From Halorubrum sp. CSM-61 (GTDB lineage: Archaea > Halobacteriota > Halobacteria > Halobacteriales > Haloferacaceae): a stretch of 64,000 nucleotides of DNA. Positions 34,624 to 43,436 of this stretch are shown here, one piece after another (position 1 is the stretch's first letter; every line of letters starts with the position of its first letter). The stretch lies in the NCBI RefSeq assembly GCF_003781945.1, contig NZ_RJJW01000003.1, positions 11,459-75,458 on the forward strand, in the 5' to 3' direction. The notes under the pieces are model-generated. The model was not told where the DNA came from. It worked only from the letters and a program-made list of their open reading frames with translations, and did no database searches. The translations under genes and the position numbers were made by a program.

Positions 34624-35082
34624 ATGATCTCCCCCGACACGCTCGTACGGCACGAACTCGTCGGCCTCCCGGTTCGGGTGGTCGACGCCGACAGCGACGC
34701 CCACGCGGGCATCGCCGGTCGCGTGCTGTCAGAGACGTTCGGCACCCTCGTGGTGCGAACGGATTCGGGGGACAAACGCGTGCCCAAGTCGGGCGCGACG
34801 TTCGAGTTCGCGGTCGTCGATCGACCGACTGCCCGCACAGATGAAGCCGCCGACGACGGTCAGTCGTCGGGGTCCGCGTCCCAACTCGGGTCGGATACTA
34901 CGGGGGTCCGCCCCCGTCAGTCTGGCCCGTCCGGATCCGCAAGCGTCGTCACCGGTGACGGCGCGGATCCGGCGAGCCACCGCGGCGAGTGCAAAGACGC
35001 GGTCTACGCGACGGTGGATGGCGAGCGGTTACGGCATCGACCCGCCGAACGCACCGAACAAGGTGTCACACAATGGCGATAG
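34624..35082 (+). CDS. rnp1: RNase P protein component 1 (Rpp29/Pop4) with a disordered insertion
   Basis: 152 aa. Binds the RNase P RNA (gene at 9479). The Sm-like barrel begins TLVRHELVGLPVRVVDADSDAHAGIAGRVLSETFGTLVVRTDSGDKRVPKSGATFEF. The final strand and motif DGERLRHRPAERTE appear only near the end, because about 50 residues of Ser/Gly/Asp-rich sequence (about 68-118) are inserted between them. The DNA of that insertion is rich in palindromes (34850-34972). The gene overlaps the uS17 start by 10 bp, as usual for this operon in haloarchaea. Confidence 0.93.
   Translation: MISPDTLVRHELVGLPVRVVDADSDAHAGIAGRVLSETFGTLVVRTDSGDKRVPKSGATFEFAVVDRPTARTDEAADDGQSSGSASQLGSDTTGVRPRQSGPSGSASVVTGDGADPASHRGECKDAVYATVDGERLRHRPAERTEQGVTQWR
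34850..34972. repeat. Cluster of palindromes inside rnp1
   Basis: CCGACGAC/GTCGTCGG (34850-34870), ACGGGGG/CCCCCGT (about 34899-34916), and an outer CCGGATCCGC/GCGGATCCGG pair (34931-34972) enclosing the perfect 12-mer GTCACCGGTGAC (34948-34959). All fall within the disordered insertion of the protein. Confidence 0.7.
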
Positions 35083-35417
35083 GAATCGACGTACCCACGC
35101 CTCCGGAGCCAGACAACCCGGAGGATTACGACTACGAGAAGTGCCCGTTCTACGGGCAGCTCTCCGTCCGCGGCCAGACCCGCGAGGGAACGGTCGTGTC
35201 GACGGACATGGCAAAGACCGTCATCGTCGAGCGAGAATACGACGTGTTCGTACCGAAATACGACCGGTACATGAAGCGTCGCTCGCGCATCCCGGCTCAC
35301 GTGCCGGGCGTGCTCGACTCGCTCGAAGTCGGTGACGAAGTGAAAATCGCGGAGACGCGACCGCTCTCGAAGACGAAGTCCCACGTCGTCGTCGAGAACC
35401 TGTCGGGTGATCAGTGA
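35073..35417 (+). CDS. rps17p: Ribosomal protein uS17
   Basis: 114 aa from [13 protein letters not shown]-fold protein of the 30[33 protein letters not shown] and [37 protein letters not shown]. The start lies inside the rnp1 3' end; an upstream in-frame start exists, but its residues are Arg-rich and non-family. Stop and uL14 start overlap (TGATG). Confidence 0.96.
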   Translation: MAIGIDVPTPPEPDNPEDYDYEKCPFYGQLSVRGQTREGTVVSTDMAKTVIVEREYDVFVPKYDRYMKRRSRIPAHVPGVLDSLEVGDEVKIAETRPLSKTKSHVVVENLSGDQ

Positions 35418-35815
35418 TGGAGGCGCTCAAGGCCGACGTCACGCAGGGGCTCTCGAAGGGCTCGCTCATCACGTGCGCCGACAACACCGGCGCCCGTGAG
35501 CTGAAGGTGATCTCCGTGTCGGGCTACTCCGGCACGAAGAACCGCCACCCGAAGGCAGGTATCGGCGACAAGGTGACCGTCTCGGTCACCAAAGGGACCC
35601 CGGAGATGCGGCGGCAGGTGCTGGAGGCGGTCGTCGTCCGCCAGCGCAAGCCGATCCGTCGTCCGGACGGCACGCGCGTGAAGTTCGAGGACAACGCGGC
35701 CGTCATCATCGACGACCTCGACGAGCCGCGGGGCACGGAGATCAAAGGCCCCGTCGCCCGCGAGGTCGCCGAGCGCTTCGGGAGCATCGCCTCGACCGCG
35801 ACGATGATCGTCTAA
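35417..35815 (+). CDS. rpl14p: Ribosomal protein uL14
   Basis: 132 aa, at the subunit interface. [90 protein letters not shown] is the complete L14 barrel. The start is at the ATG overlapping the uS17 stop rather than the GTG one codon earlier. Confidence 0.97.
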   Translation: MEALKADVTQGLSKGSLITCADNTGARELKVISVSGYSGTKNRHPKAGIGDKVTVSVTKGTPEMRRQVLEAVVVRQRKPIRRPDGTRVKFEDNAAVIIDDLDEPRGTEIKGPVAREVAERFGSIASTATMIV

Positions 35816-35817
35816 TC

Positions 35818-36174
35818 ATGACGAAACAGCCACGCAAACAGCGAAAACGGTCGGAGACCGCGCCGCTCCACGAGCGGCAGAACCAGGTCCGGGCCACCCT
35901 CACGGAGGATCTCCGCGAGGAGTACGGCCAGCGGAACGTCCGCGTCAACGCCGGCGACACCGTCGAGGTGCTTCGCGGCGACGCGGCCGGCACGGAGGCC
36001 GAGGTCGTCTCGGTCGACCTGTCCGCGGAACGGATCACCGTCGAGGACGTCACCGTCGAGAAGGCGGACGGGGAGGAGGTTCCCCGCCCCATCCCGGCGA
36101 GCAACGTCCGGGTGACCGAACTGGACCTGGAAGACGAGCGCCGGGAGGCGCGGCTCCAGGAGGATAACGAATGA
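35818..36174 (+). CDS. rpl24p: Ribosomal protein uL24
   Basis: 118 aa, archaeal/eukaryotic L26-type. N-terminal [66 protein letters not shown] shows the KOW motif. ATGA overlap with S4e. Confidence 0.97.
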   Translation: MTKQPRKQRKRSETAPLHERQNQVRATLTEDLREEYGQRNVRVNAGDTVEVLRGDAAGTEAEVVSVDLSAERITVEDVTVEKADGEEVPRPIPASNVRVTELDLEDERREARLQEDNE

Positions 36175-36884
36175 CGCGACATCAGAAGCGACTGGCAGTA
36201 CCGAACTCCTGGCCGGTCGAGCGAAAGACGAACACGTTCACCGTCAAGGCCGGCGCCGGCCCGCACGGTGAGGCGGGCGTTCCGCTCGTCGTCCTGCTGC
36301 GGGACGTGCTCGGCTACGTCGACTCGACGAAGGAGGCGCGCTACGCGCTGAACAACGACTCGGTCCTCGTCAACGGGGACGCAATTTCGGACGAGCAGCG
36401 TCCGATCGGGATGTTCGACATCCTGGCGTTCCCCGAGCGCGGGGAGTACTTCCGCGTCTTCCCCGACGAGGGCGGTCGGCTCGCGCTGACCTCCGTCGAC
36501 GAGGAGGCCGCCGGAAGCCGGCTCGGGAAGATTACGAACAAGTCCGTCGTCCCCGGTGGCGACGCGCAGCTGACGCTGCACGACGGGACGAACGTCCTCG
36601 TGGACGCCGACACCGAGTACGACACGAAGGACTCGATCGTCGTCGACAACGAGTCGAAGGAGATCGTCGCCCACTTCGAGTACGAGGAGGGCGCCCTGGT
36701 CACCGCCGTCGCCGGCCAGCACGCCGGCCGAATCGGCGAAGTGACCGACATCGACGTGACGCTCGGCTCCGGCTCGAACACGGTCTTCGTCGGCGACGAC
36801 GAGGACGGCTACGAGACGGTCGAGGAGTACCTCGTCGTCATCGACGAGAACTTCACCGACGAGACGGGTGATTCGGATGAGTGA
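36171..36884 (+). CDS. rps4e: Ribosomal protein eS4
   Basis: 237 aa; archaeal/eukaryal-specific small-subunit protein. N-terminal [33 protein letters not shown]4-like RNA-binding segment [25 protein letters not shown], and a KOW motif [14 protein letters not shown]. Overlaps uL5 by 8 bp. Confidence 0.97.
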   Translation: MTRHQKRLAVPNSWPVERKTNTFTVKAGAGPHGEAGVPLVVLLRDVLGYVDSTKEARYALNNDSVLVNGDAISDEQRPIGMFDILAFPERGEYFRVFPDEGGRLALTSVDEEAAGSRLGKITNKSVVPGGDAQLTLHDGTNVLVDADTEYDTKDSIVVDNESKEIVAHFEYEEGALVTAVAGQHAGRIGEVTDIDVTLGSGSNTVFVGDDEDGYETVEEYLVVIDENFTDETGDSDE

Positions 36885-37401
36885 AGCCGACAGCGCCGCT
36901 CACGAGATGCGCGAACCGTACCTCGAGAAGGTCGTCGTCCACATGGGCGTCGGGCAGGGCGGTGAGCCGCTCGCGGACGCGGAGGAGATCATCGAGGAGA
37001 TCACGGACCAGCAGTCGGTTCGGACCACCTCGAAGCGCACCATCGCCGAGTTCGGGATCCGCAAGGGCGACCCGATCGGCGTCAAGGTGACGCTGCGGGG
37101 CGAGGACGCACACGAGTTCCTCGCGACCGCGCTCGACGTCGTCGACGTCTCGCGGAGCCAGTTCGACGACACGGGCAACCTGAGCTTCGGGGTCGAGGAC
37201 CACACCGACTTCCCGAGCCAGGAGTACGACCCGAGCATCGGCATCTACGGCCTCGACGTGACGACGACGATCGTCCGTCCCGGCTACCGCGTGTCGAAGC
37301 GGGACAAGGCGACCGCCTCGATCCCCTCGAAACACCGGATGACCGCCGAGGACGCGGCCGCGTTCCTCGAAACGAACTTCGACGTTGAGGTAACGGAATG
37401 A
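36877..37401 (+). CDS. rpl5p: Ribosomal protein uL5
   Basis: 174 aa from [32 protein letters not shown]; contacts 5S rRNA. Core [67 protein letters not shown] overlap with uS14. Confidence 0.97.
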   Translation: MSEADSAAHEMREPYLEKVVVHMGVGQGGEPLADAEEIIEEITDQQSVRTTSKRTIAEFGIRKGDPIGVKVTLRGEDAHEFLATALDVVDVSRSQFDDTGNLSFGVEDHTDFPSQEYDPSIGIYGLDVTTTIVRPGYRVSKRDKATASIPSKHRMTAEDAAAFLETNFDVEVTE

Positions 37402-37571
37402 GCGAAGCGAACAACGACACGGGCGAGCACGCGGCGAAGCGCACCGACTCCCGGCACACGTGCCGGCGGTGCGACCGCGAGCAGGGACTCGTCGGCAAGT
37501 ACGACATCAACCTCTGCCGGCAGTGTTTCCGCGAGGTCGCTCGAGACATGGGATTCGAGAAGTACAGCTGA
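37398..37571 (+). CDS. rps14p: Ribosomal protein uS14, zinc-binding type
   Basis: 57 aa, very short. [29 protein letters not shown] then [18 protein letters not shown]: the CxxC...CxxC zinc site and the R-x-A-x-x-x-GF(E/K)KY(S) end are diagnostic. It starts in the uL5 stop (ATGA) and ends 2 bp before uS8. It fills an otherwise unexplained 170-bp slot in the operon. Confidence 0.95.
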   Translation: MSEANNDTGEHAAKRTDSRHTCRRCDREQGLVGKYDINLCRQCFREVARDMGFEKYS

Positions 37572-37573
37572 TC

Positions 37574-37966
37574 ATGACGGGAAACGATCCATTCACCAAC
37601 GCGCTGGCCGGCATGGACAACGCCGAGAGCGTTGGCCACCTGTCGTACACGGTTGAGCCCGCCTCCAACATCATCGGCTCCGTCCTCGAGGTCCTCTACG
37701 ACCGCGGGTACGTCGACGGCTTCGAGTACGTCGACGACGGGAAGGCCGGAAAGTTCGAGGTCGAACTGAAAGGAGCGATCAACGAGTGTGGCGCCGTCAA
37801 GCCCCGCTACTCCGCGGGTGCCGACGAGTTCGAGAAGTGGGAGAAGCGGTACCTCCCCGCCCGTGACTACGGGACGCTCATCGTCACGACGAGCCACGGC
37901 GTCATGAGCCACTACGAGGCCCGCGAAGAGGGTATCGGCGGCCAAGTGATCGCATACGTCTACTAA
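37574..37966 (+). CDS. rps8p: Ribosomal protein uS8
   Basis: 130 aa from MTGNDPFTNALAGMDNAESVGHLSYTVEPASNIIGSVLEVLYDRGYVDGFE; binds the 16S central domain. Ends DYGTLIVTTSHGVMSHYEAREEGIGGQVIAYVY, the canonical S8 C-terminus. Two bases separate it from uL6. Confidence 0.97.
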   Translation: MTGNDPFTNALAGMDNAESVGHLSYTVEPASNIIGSVLEVLYDRGYVDGFEYVDDGKAGKFEVELKGAINECGAVKPRYSAGADEFEKWEKRYLPARDYGTLIVTTSHGVMSHYEAREEGIGGQVIAYVY

Positions 37967-37968
37967 CA

Positions 37969-38502
37969 ATGAACAGAGTCGAAATCGAGATTCCGGACGA
38001 CGTCTCCGCCGAGACCGATCACCTCGAACTCACCGTCGAGGGTCCCAACGGGAGCGTCACGCGACGCCTCTGGTACCCCGACGTCGAGGTCACGGTCGAG
38101 GACGGTGTCGTCGCGATCGCTTCCGAGAACGAGGACGCGAAGACGAACGCCACGGTCGGCACCTTCGAGAGCCACGTCGCCAACATGATCCACGGCGTCA
38201 CCGACGGATGGGAGTACACGATGGAAGTGTACTACGCCCACTTCCCGATGCAGGTGACCGTGGAGGGCGACGAGGTCGTCATCGAGAACTTCCTCGGCGA
38301 GCGAGCGCAGCGACGCACTCCGATCCGCGGAGACACGGACGTACAGATCGACGGCGAGACGGTCACGCTCACGGGCTCCGACAAGGAGGCCGTCGGGCAG
38401 ACCGCCGCCGACATCGAACAGCTGACGAAGGTGACCGACAAGGACACGCGCGTCTTCCAGGACGGCGTGTACATCGTCGAGAAGCCCACCGGAGGTGCCT
38501 AA
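37969..38502 (+). CDS. rpl6p: Ribosomal protein uL6
   Basis: 177 aa. Duplicated L6 fold: VEIEIPDDVSAETDHLELTVEGPNGSVTR, HVANMIHGVTDGWEYTMEVYYAHFPMQVTVEGDEVVIENFLGERAQRRTPI, and VTDKDTRVFQDGVYIVEKP. Located near the sarcin-ricin loop. Ends 3 bp before eL32. Confidence 0.97.
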   Translation: MNRVEIEIPDDVSAETDHLELTVEGPNGSVTRRLWYPDVEVTVEDGVVAIASENEDAKTNATVGTFESHVANMIHGVTDGWEYTMEVYYAHFPMQVTVEGDEVVIENFLGERAQRRTPIRGDTDVQIDGETVTLTGSDKEAVGQTAADIEQLTKVTDKDTRVFQDGVYIVEKPTGGA

Positions 38503-38505
38503 CCA

Positions 38506-39216
38506 ATGGCCGAAGAACTGGAAGACATCAGCGGTGTCGGTCCCTCGAAGGCGGACGCCCTTCGCGAGGCCGGCTACGAGACGGTCGAGGACGTGAAGGC
38601 CGCCTCCCAGTCGGAGCTCTCCGAGGTCGACGGCGTCGGCAACGCGCTCGCAGCGCGTATCAAGGCCGACGTCGGCGGGCTGGAGGTCGACGAGGAGGCG
38701 GACGCGGAGATCGAAGACGAGACGGACGAGGAGGAGGAGGCCGACGAGGCCGACGCCGACGAGGACGTCGAGACGGAGCTTCGCCCCCGCGGTCACGCCG
38801 ACAAGACGCCGGAACTGGACGACGAGACCGCTCGCGCGCTCGCACAGAAGCACCGCGAGGGGAAACCGCAGTTCAACCGGCAGGACTACCACAAGAAAAA
38901 GCGGATCCCGACGTCGTGGCGCAAGCCGCGCGGCGGGCTCTCCAAGCAGCGCCGTCGCATGAAGGCGAAGGGCCCCGTCGTCGAGGCGGGCTTCCGATCG
39001 CCGAAGGCGTCGCGCGACCTGCACCCGAGCGGCTTCGAGGAGGTCCGCGTGCACAACACGGACGACCTCGAGGGCGTCGACGGCGATACGCAGGCGGTAC
39101 GGATCGCCTCGAAGGTCGGCGGTCGCAAGCGCGAACTGATCGAAGACGAGGCGGAGGAGCGGGGAATTCGCGTGCTGAACCCGACCTACGTCGAAGTGGA
39201 GGTCAACGATGAGTGA
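38506..39216 (+). CDS. rpl32e: Ribosomal protein eL32 with N-terminal helix-hairpin-helix domain
   Basis: 236 aa, about 100 longer than the eL32 core. Residues 1-55 contain two HhH motifs ([17 protein letters not shown] and [18 protein letters not shown]), followed by an acidic linker to about 88. The core then reads [50 protein letters not shown]. The HhH fusion is known in haloarchaeal L32e. Overlaps eL19 by 8 bp. Confidence 0.96.
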   Translation: MAEELEDISGVGPSKADALREAGYETVEDVKAASQSELSEVDGVGNALAARIKADVGGLEVDEEADAEIEDETDEEEEADEADADEDVETELRPRGHADKTPELDDETARALAQKHREGKPQFNRQDYHKKKRIPTSWRKPRGGLSKQRRRMKAKGPVVEAGFRSPKASRDLHPSGFEEVRVHNTDDLEGVDGDTQAVRIASKVGGRKRELIEDEAEERGIRVLNPTYVEVEVNDE

Positions 39217-39670
39217 TCTGAAGGCGCAGAAACGGCTCGCAGCGGACGAGCTGGACGTCGGCAAGGGCCGCGTCTGGCTCGACCCCGAGGCACAGGAGGA
39301 GATCGAGGACGCCATCACGCGAGAGGACGTCCGCGAGCTCATCGAACAGGGCACCATCCGCGCGAAGGACGCGAAGACGAACTCCCGCGGTCGGGCCCGC
39401 GAGCGCGCGGAGAAGCGCTCGTACGGTCATCAGTCGGGGGCCGGGACCCGGAAGGGGAAGTCCGGTGCGCGACAGAACACGAAGGACGACTGGAAGGCGC
39501 GGATCCGCGCGCAGCGCGCCCGCCTGAAGGAACTCCGAGACGACGAGAACGTGCTCGACGCCAGCGAGTACCGCACGCTCTACAACAAGGCGAGCGGTGG
39601 CGAGTTCGAGGACGTCGCGCGGCTGGAGGCGTACATCCAGACGCAGTACGGTTACGAGGTGACGGACTAA
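39209..39670 (+). CDS. rpl19e: Ribosomal protein eL19
   Basis: 153 aa. [85 protein letters not shown] is the standard eL19 helix-loop region; no eukaryotic-type tail. TAATG junction with uL18. Confidence 0.97.
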   Translation: MSDLKAQKRLAADELDVGKGRVWLDPEAQEEIEDAITREDVRELIEQGTIRAKDAKTNSRGRARERAEKRSYGHQSGAGTRKGKSGARQNTKDDWKARIRAQRARLKELRDDENVLDASEYRTLYNKASGGEFEDVARLEAYIQTQYGYEVTD

Positions 39671-40227
39671 TGGCGACAGGACCACGATACAAGGTGCCGA
39701 TGCGGCGCCGCCGCGAGGTCCGGACGGATTACCATCAGAGGTTGCGCCTGCTGAAATCGGGCAAGCCTCGCCTGGTCGCCCGGGTGAGCAACGCTCACGT
39801 CAGGGCGCAGCTGGTGACTCCCGGATCCGACGGCGACGAGACCCACGCGGCCGCCTCCAGCGAGGAGCTCGCTGAGTACGGCTGGGACGCCCCCACGGGC
39901 AACCTCCCCAGCGCGTACCTCACCGGCTTCCTCGCGGGCGCCCGCGCCGTCGACGCCGGCCTCGACGAGGCCGTCCTCGACATCGGGCTCAACACGGCGA
40001 CGCCCGGCAACAAGACGTTCGCAGTACAGGAAGGAGCGATCGACGCCGGCCTCGAGATCCCGCACAACGACGACGTGCTGGCCGAGTGGTCGCGCACGCG
40101 CGGCGAGCATATCGCCGCGTACGCCGACCAGCTCGACGAGCCGCTCTACAGCGGCGATTTCGACGCCGCAGACGTACCCGAGCACTTCGACGACGTGCTC
40201 GCGACAATCCAGGAGGACCATGAGTAG
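39670..40227 (+). CDS. rpl18p: Ribosomal protein uL18
   Basis: 185 aa; 5S rRNA binding. [63 protein letters not shown], then [26 protein letters not shown] and a C-terminal archaeal extension. Overlaps uS5 by 8 bp. Confidence 0.97.
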   Translation: MATGPRYKVPMRRRREVRTDYHQRLRLLKSGKPRLVARVSNAHVRAQLVTPGSDGDETHAAASSEELAEYGWDAPTGNLPSAYLTGFLAGARAVDAGLDEAVLDIGLNTATPGNKTFAVQEGAIDAGLEIPHNDDVLAEWSRTRGEHIAAYADQLDEPLYSGDFDAADVPEHFDDVLATIQEDHE

Positions 40228-40867
40228 ACACAACGACGGCTGGGAACCGCGGACGCGACTCGGCCGCAAGGTACAGGACGGCGACATCTCGTCGATGGAA
40301 CAGGCGCTCGACTCCGGCCTCCCGCTGAAGGAGGCCGAGATCGTCGACCAGCTCCTTCCGGGGCTGGAAGACGAGGTGCTGGACATCAACATGGTCCAGC
40401 GCATGACCGACTCCGGCCGCCGCGTGAAGTTCCGCTGCGTGGTCGCCGTGGGCAACCGCGACGGCTACCTCGGCTACGCACAGGCCCGAGACGATCAGGT
40501 CGGCGGCGCCATCCAGAAGGCGATCGACGTCGCGAAGCTGAACATCATCGAGGTCGACCGCGGATCCGGGTCCTGGGAGGACCAGCCCGGCGGCACGAAC
40601 TCCCTCACCCGCAAGGCAGAGGGGAAGGCCGGCTCCGTCACCGTCGAGATCCAGCCCGCCCCGCAGGGGCTCGGGCTGGCCGCGGCGGAGACGGTCCGGA
40701 ACATCTTGGAGCTCGCCGGCGTCGAGGACGCCTGGACGAACTCCGACGGTAACACCCGCACGACCGTGAACCTCGCGAAGGCGACGTTCAACGCCTTAGA
40801 GAACGCGGCGCAGTCCCGCACTCCGCAGCACGCGCGCGAGGTCCACTACGACGAGGTGAGCGAGTGA
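40220..40867 (+). CDS. rps5p: Ribosomal protein uS5
   Basis: 215 aa. Double-stranded-RNA-binding-like N domain [52 protein letters not shown], and the C domain [48 protein letters not shown]. Stop overlaps the uL30 ATG. Confidence 0.97.
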   Translation: MSRHNDGWEPRTRLGRKVQDGDISSMEQALDSGLPLKEAEIVDQLLPGLEDEVLDINMVQRMTDSGRRVKFRCVVAVGNRDGYLGYAQARDDQVGGAIQKAIDVAKLNIIEVDRGSGSWEDQPGGTNSLTRKAEGKAGSVTVEIQPAPQGLGLAAAETVRNILELAGVEDAWTNSDGNTRTTVNLAKATFNALENAAQSRTPQHAREVHYDEVSE

Positions 40868-41331
40868 TGCAAGCGATCGTGCAGCTCCGCGGCGACGTGA
40901 ACCTGGAGTACGGCGTCGAGGACACCCTCGACATGCTGAACATCGGGCGCGTCAACCACGCGACGTTCGTCCCCGAGACGGACTCGTACCGCGGCATGAT
41001 CACCAAGGTGAACGACGTCGTCGCGTTCGGGGAACCGAGCGCCGACGCGGTCGCGACCACCATCGCGCGACGCGGCGAGCCCCTCGAGGGCTCGGCCGAC
41101 ATCGACGACGAGTGGATCGATGACAACACCGATTACGCCGATCTCGAGGCGCTGGCCGAGGCGCTCGTCGACGAGGAGACGACCCTGCGCGAGCAGGGCC
41201 TCTCGCCGACGCTCCGGCTCCACGCCCCCCGCGGCGGTCACGAGGGAATTAAACACCCCGTGATCGAGGGCGGCGAGCTCGGGAAACACAGCACCGAGGA
41301 GATCGACGGTCTCCTGGAGGCGATGCGATGA
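40867..41331 (+). CDS. rpl30p: Ribosomal protein uL30
   Basis: 154 aa, archaeal/eukaryal L7-type. [71 protein letters not shown], and C-terminal RLHAPRGGHEGIKHPVIEGGELG. ATG chosen over a GTG one codon upstream. ATGA overlap with uL15. Confidence 0.96.
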   Translation: MQAIVQLRGDVNLEYGVEDTLDMLNIGRVNHATFVPETDSYRGMITKVNDVVAFGEPSADAVATTIARRGEPLEGSADIDDEWIDDNTDYADLEALAEALVDEETTLREQGLSPTLRLHAPRGGHEGIKHPVIEGGELGKHSTEEIDGLLEAMR

Positions 41332-41825
41332 CGAGCAAGAAACGTCGACAGCGCGGGTCTCGGACGCACGGCGGCGGAACGCACAAGAACCGGCGCGGCG
41401 CCGGTCACCGCGGCGGTCGCGGCGCGGCCGGCCGCGCGAAACACGAGTACCACAACTACCCGCCGCTCGGGAAGTACGGCTTCAAGCGACCCGAGAGCGC
41501 GCAGGTCGAGGTCCTCGAAGTGAAGGTCCAGAAGCTCGACGAGGACGCGGCGCTGTACGCCGCGGAGGACCTCGCCGAGGAGGACGGCGACGCGTACGTC
41601 GTCGACGCGCGCGACGTCGTCGAGGACGGCCACGAGGCCGACGTCGTGAAGGTGCTCGGCGGCGGACAGGTCCGCCGCGAGCTCCGCGTTACCGCGGACG
41701 CGTTCACCGCCGGCGCGGTCGAACTCATCGAGGAGGCCGGCGGCGAGGCGACGCTCTCCGAGCGCGCCGAAGCGGCCGCTGACGAACCGGAAAGCACTTC
41801 CGACGACGAGGACCACGAGGCGTAA
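41328..41825 (+). CDS. rpl15p: Ribosomal protein uL15
   Basis: 165 aa. Gly/Arg/His-rich N-terminus RGSRTHGGGTHKNRRGAGHRGGRGAAGRAKHEYHNYPPLGKYGF typical of L15/L27a, a fold domain with VEVLEVKVQKLDEDAA, and an acidic tail. Three bases separate it from secY. Confidence 0.97.
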   Translation: MTSKKRRQRGSRTHGGGTHKNRRGAGHRGGRGAAGRAKHEYHNYPPLGKYGFKRPESAQVEVLEVKVQKLDEDAALYAAEDLAEEDGDAYVVDARDVVEDGHEADVVKVLGGGQVRRELRVTADAFTAGAVELIEEAGGEATLSERAEAAADEPESTSDDEDHEA

Positions 41826-41828
41826 CCA

Positions 41829-43307
41829 ATGAGTTGGAAGGAGGTCGCCGAACCGGTGCTCACGCGGATGCCCGTCGTGGAGCGACCCGCGGGTCACGTT
41901 CCGTTCAAGCGGAAGCTCATGTGGACGGCCGGCATCCTGATCGTCTACTTCTTCCTGACCAACATCAACCCGTTCGGGTTGGCCGCGAGTCAGGGGACGG
42001 ACTTCTTCGGGCAGTTCCGGTCGGTCCTCGCCGGGGAGTCCGGATCGCTGCTGCAGGTCGGTATCGGACCGATCGTCACGGCGTCCATCGTCCTACAGCT
42101 GCTGGGCGGTGCGAACCTGCTGGGGCTCGACACCGACGACCCGCGTGACCAGGTCCTGTACCAGGGCCTCCAGAAGCTGCTGGTGATCATCGTCACCGCC
42201 CTGACGGCGGCCCCGATGGTGTTCACCGGCGAGTTCCTTCCAGCGGACGAGGCGGTCGCGGGAGCGCTCGGAATTAGCACGTTCGGCGTCGAGGTGCTGA
42301 TCTTCGCACAGGTGTTCGTCGGCGGTGTCCTCCTCCTGTTCATGGACGAGATCGTGAGCAAGTGGGGGGTCGGCTCCGGCGTCGGCCTGTTCATCATCGC
42401 GGCCGTGAGCCAGCAGATCGTCGGCGGGTTCTTCAGCTTCTCGGCGCTCGGCGCGTCGGGGTTCTTCGCCAGCTGGTACGGCATCATCGTCGGTGACGTG
42501 CCGGTGTCGCTGTCGCCGTTCACGGCGGAGGGGCTCCAGAACCTACTCTTCGATCCCGGGAACATCTTGGCGCTTTTCACCACGCTGTTCATCTTCGGGA
42601 TCGTCGTGTACGCGGAGTCGGTCCGCGTCGAGATCCCGCTGTCGCACGCGCGGGTCAAGGGCGCTCGCGGACGCTTCCCGGTGAAGCTCATCTACGCGTC
42701 CGTCCTGCCGATGATCCTCGTTCGCGCGCTGCAGGCGAACATCCAGTTCCTCGGGCAGCTCCTCTCCTCGCAGTGGGCGGGGATGCCCGAATGGCTCGGC
42801 GTCTACAACGACGCCGGACAGCCCATCTCCGGGTTCTTCTACTACCTGAACCCGATCCAGGCCCGCACGGACTGGATGTGGTTCCTCGGTGAGATCCCGG
42901 CGTCGGTCGAACCGTGGATGATCGCGGTTCGGCTGCTTATCGACCTCACGTTCATGGTCGTCGGCGGCGCGATCTTCGCCATCTTCTGGGTCGAGACCAC
43001 CGGGATGGGCCCGGAGGCGACGGCCAAGCAGATCCAGAACTCCGGGATGCAGATCCCCGGGTTCCGCCGGAATCCGCAGGTCGTCGAGAAGGTCATGGAG
43101 CGGTACATCCCGCAGGTGACCGTCATCGGCGGCGCCCTCGTCGGGCTGCTCGCCGTCATGGCGAACCTGCTCGGCACCATCGGTCAGGTCTCCGGAACCG
43201 GGCTGCTGCTCGCGGTCTCCATCACGTACAAGCTGTACGAGGAGATCGCGGAAGAGCAGCTGATGGAGATGCACCCGATGATGCGCCAGATGTTCGGCAA
43301 CGAGTGA
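41829..43307 (+). CDS. secY: Preprotein translocase subunit SecY
   Basis: 492 aa; central pore of the Sec translocon in the cytoplasmic membrane, partner of SecE and Sec-beta. Ten membrane helices. MSWKEVAEPVLTRMPVVERPAGHVPFKRKLMWTAGILIVYFFLTNI is the N-terminus with TM1. GIGPIVTASIVLQLL matches the region of the conserved lateral-gate helix. VKGARGRFPVKLIYASVLPMILVRALQANIQ is the large C5-type loop, and PGFRRNPQVVEKVMERYIPQVTVIGG the last segment. The archaeal plug insertion (about 90-130) is present. Last gene of the ribosomal operon; adk does not follow here. Confidence 0.97.
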   Translation: MSWKEVAEPVLTRMPVVERPAGHVPFKRKLMWTAGILIVYFFLTNINPFGLAASQGTDFFGQFRSVLAGESGSLLQVGIGPIVTASIVLQLLGGANLLGLDTDDPRDQVLYQGLQKLLVIIVTALTAAPMVFTGEFLPADEAVAGALGISTFGVEVLIFAQVFVGGVLLLFMDEIVSKWGVGSGVGLFIIAAVSQQIVGGFFSFSALGASGFFASWYGIIVGDVPVSLSPFTAEGLQNLLFDPGNILALFTTLFIFGIVVYAESVRVEIPLSHARVKGARGRFPVKLIYASVLPMILVRALQANIQFLGQLLSSQWAGMPEWLGVYNDAGQPISGFFYYLNPIQARTDWMWFLGEIPASVEPWMIAVRLLIDLTFMVVGGAIFAIFWVETTGMGPEATAKQIQNSGMQIPGFRRNPQVVEKVMERYIPQVTVIGGALVGLLAVMANLLGTIGQVSGTGLLLAVSITYKLYEEIAEEQLMEMHPMMRQMFGNE

Positions 43308-43314
43308 GAACAGT

Positions 43315-43360
43315 TCTAGAACGTAAACGGGCGTTCTAGACGTTCTTACGCTGTTTTATT
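43315..43360 (+). terminator. Hairpin plus T-rich tail after secY
   Basis: TCTAGAACG (43315-43323) pairs perfectly with CGTTCTAGA (43332-43340) around an 8-base loop; CTGTTTTATT follows. It starts 8 bp after the secY stop and probably ends the ribosomal transcript. Archaea mostly rely on T runs, so the stem may not be essential. Confidence 0.55.
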
Positions 43361-43436
43361 GGAACAGATTAGCTGACTCCGAAGCTAGTTTTGTCTTGAG
43401 CACCGGCTATCGAATCTCTCTGGCCTTGACTGCTCC

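Noticed and set aside
34899-34916. Rho-independent terminator within the ribosomal operon
   Set aside because: The GC hairpin lies inside the rnp1 coding frame and has no T run; genes continue directly downstream.
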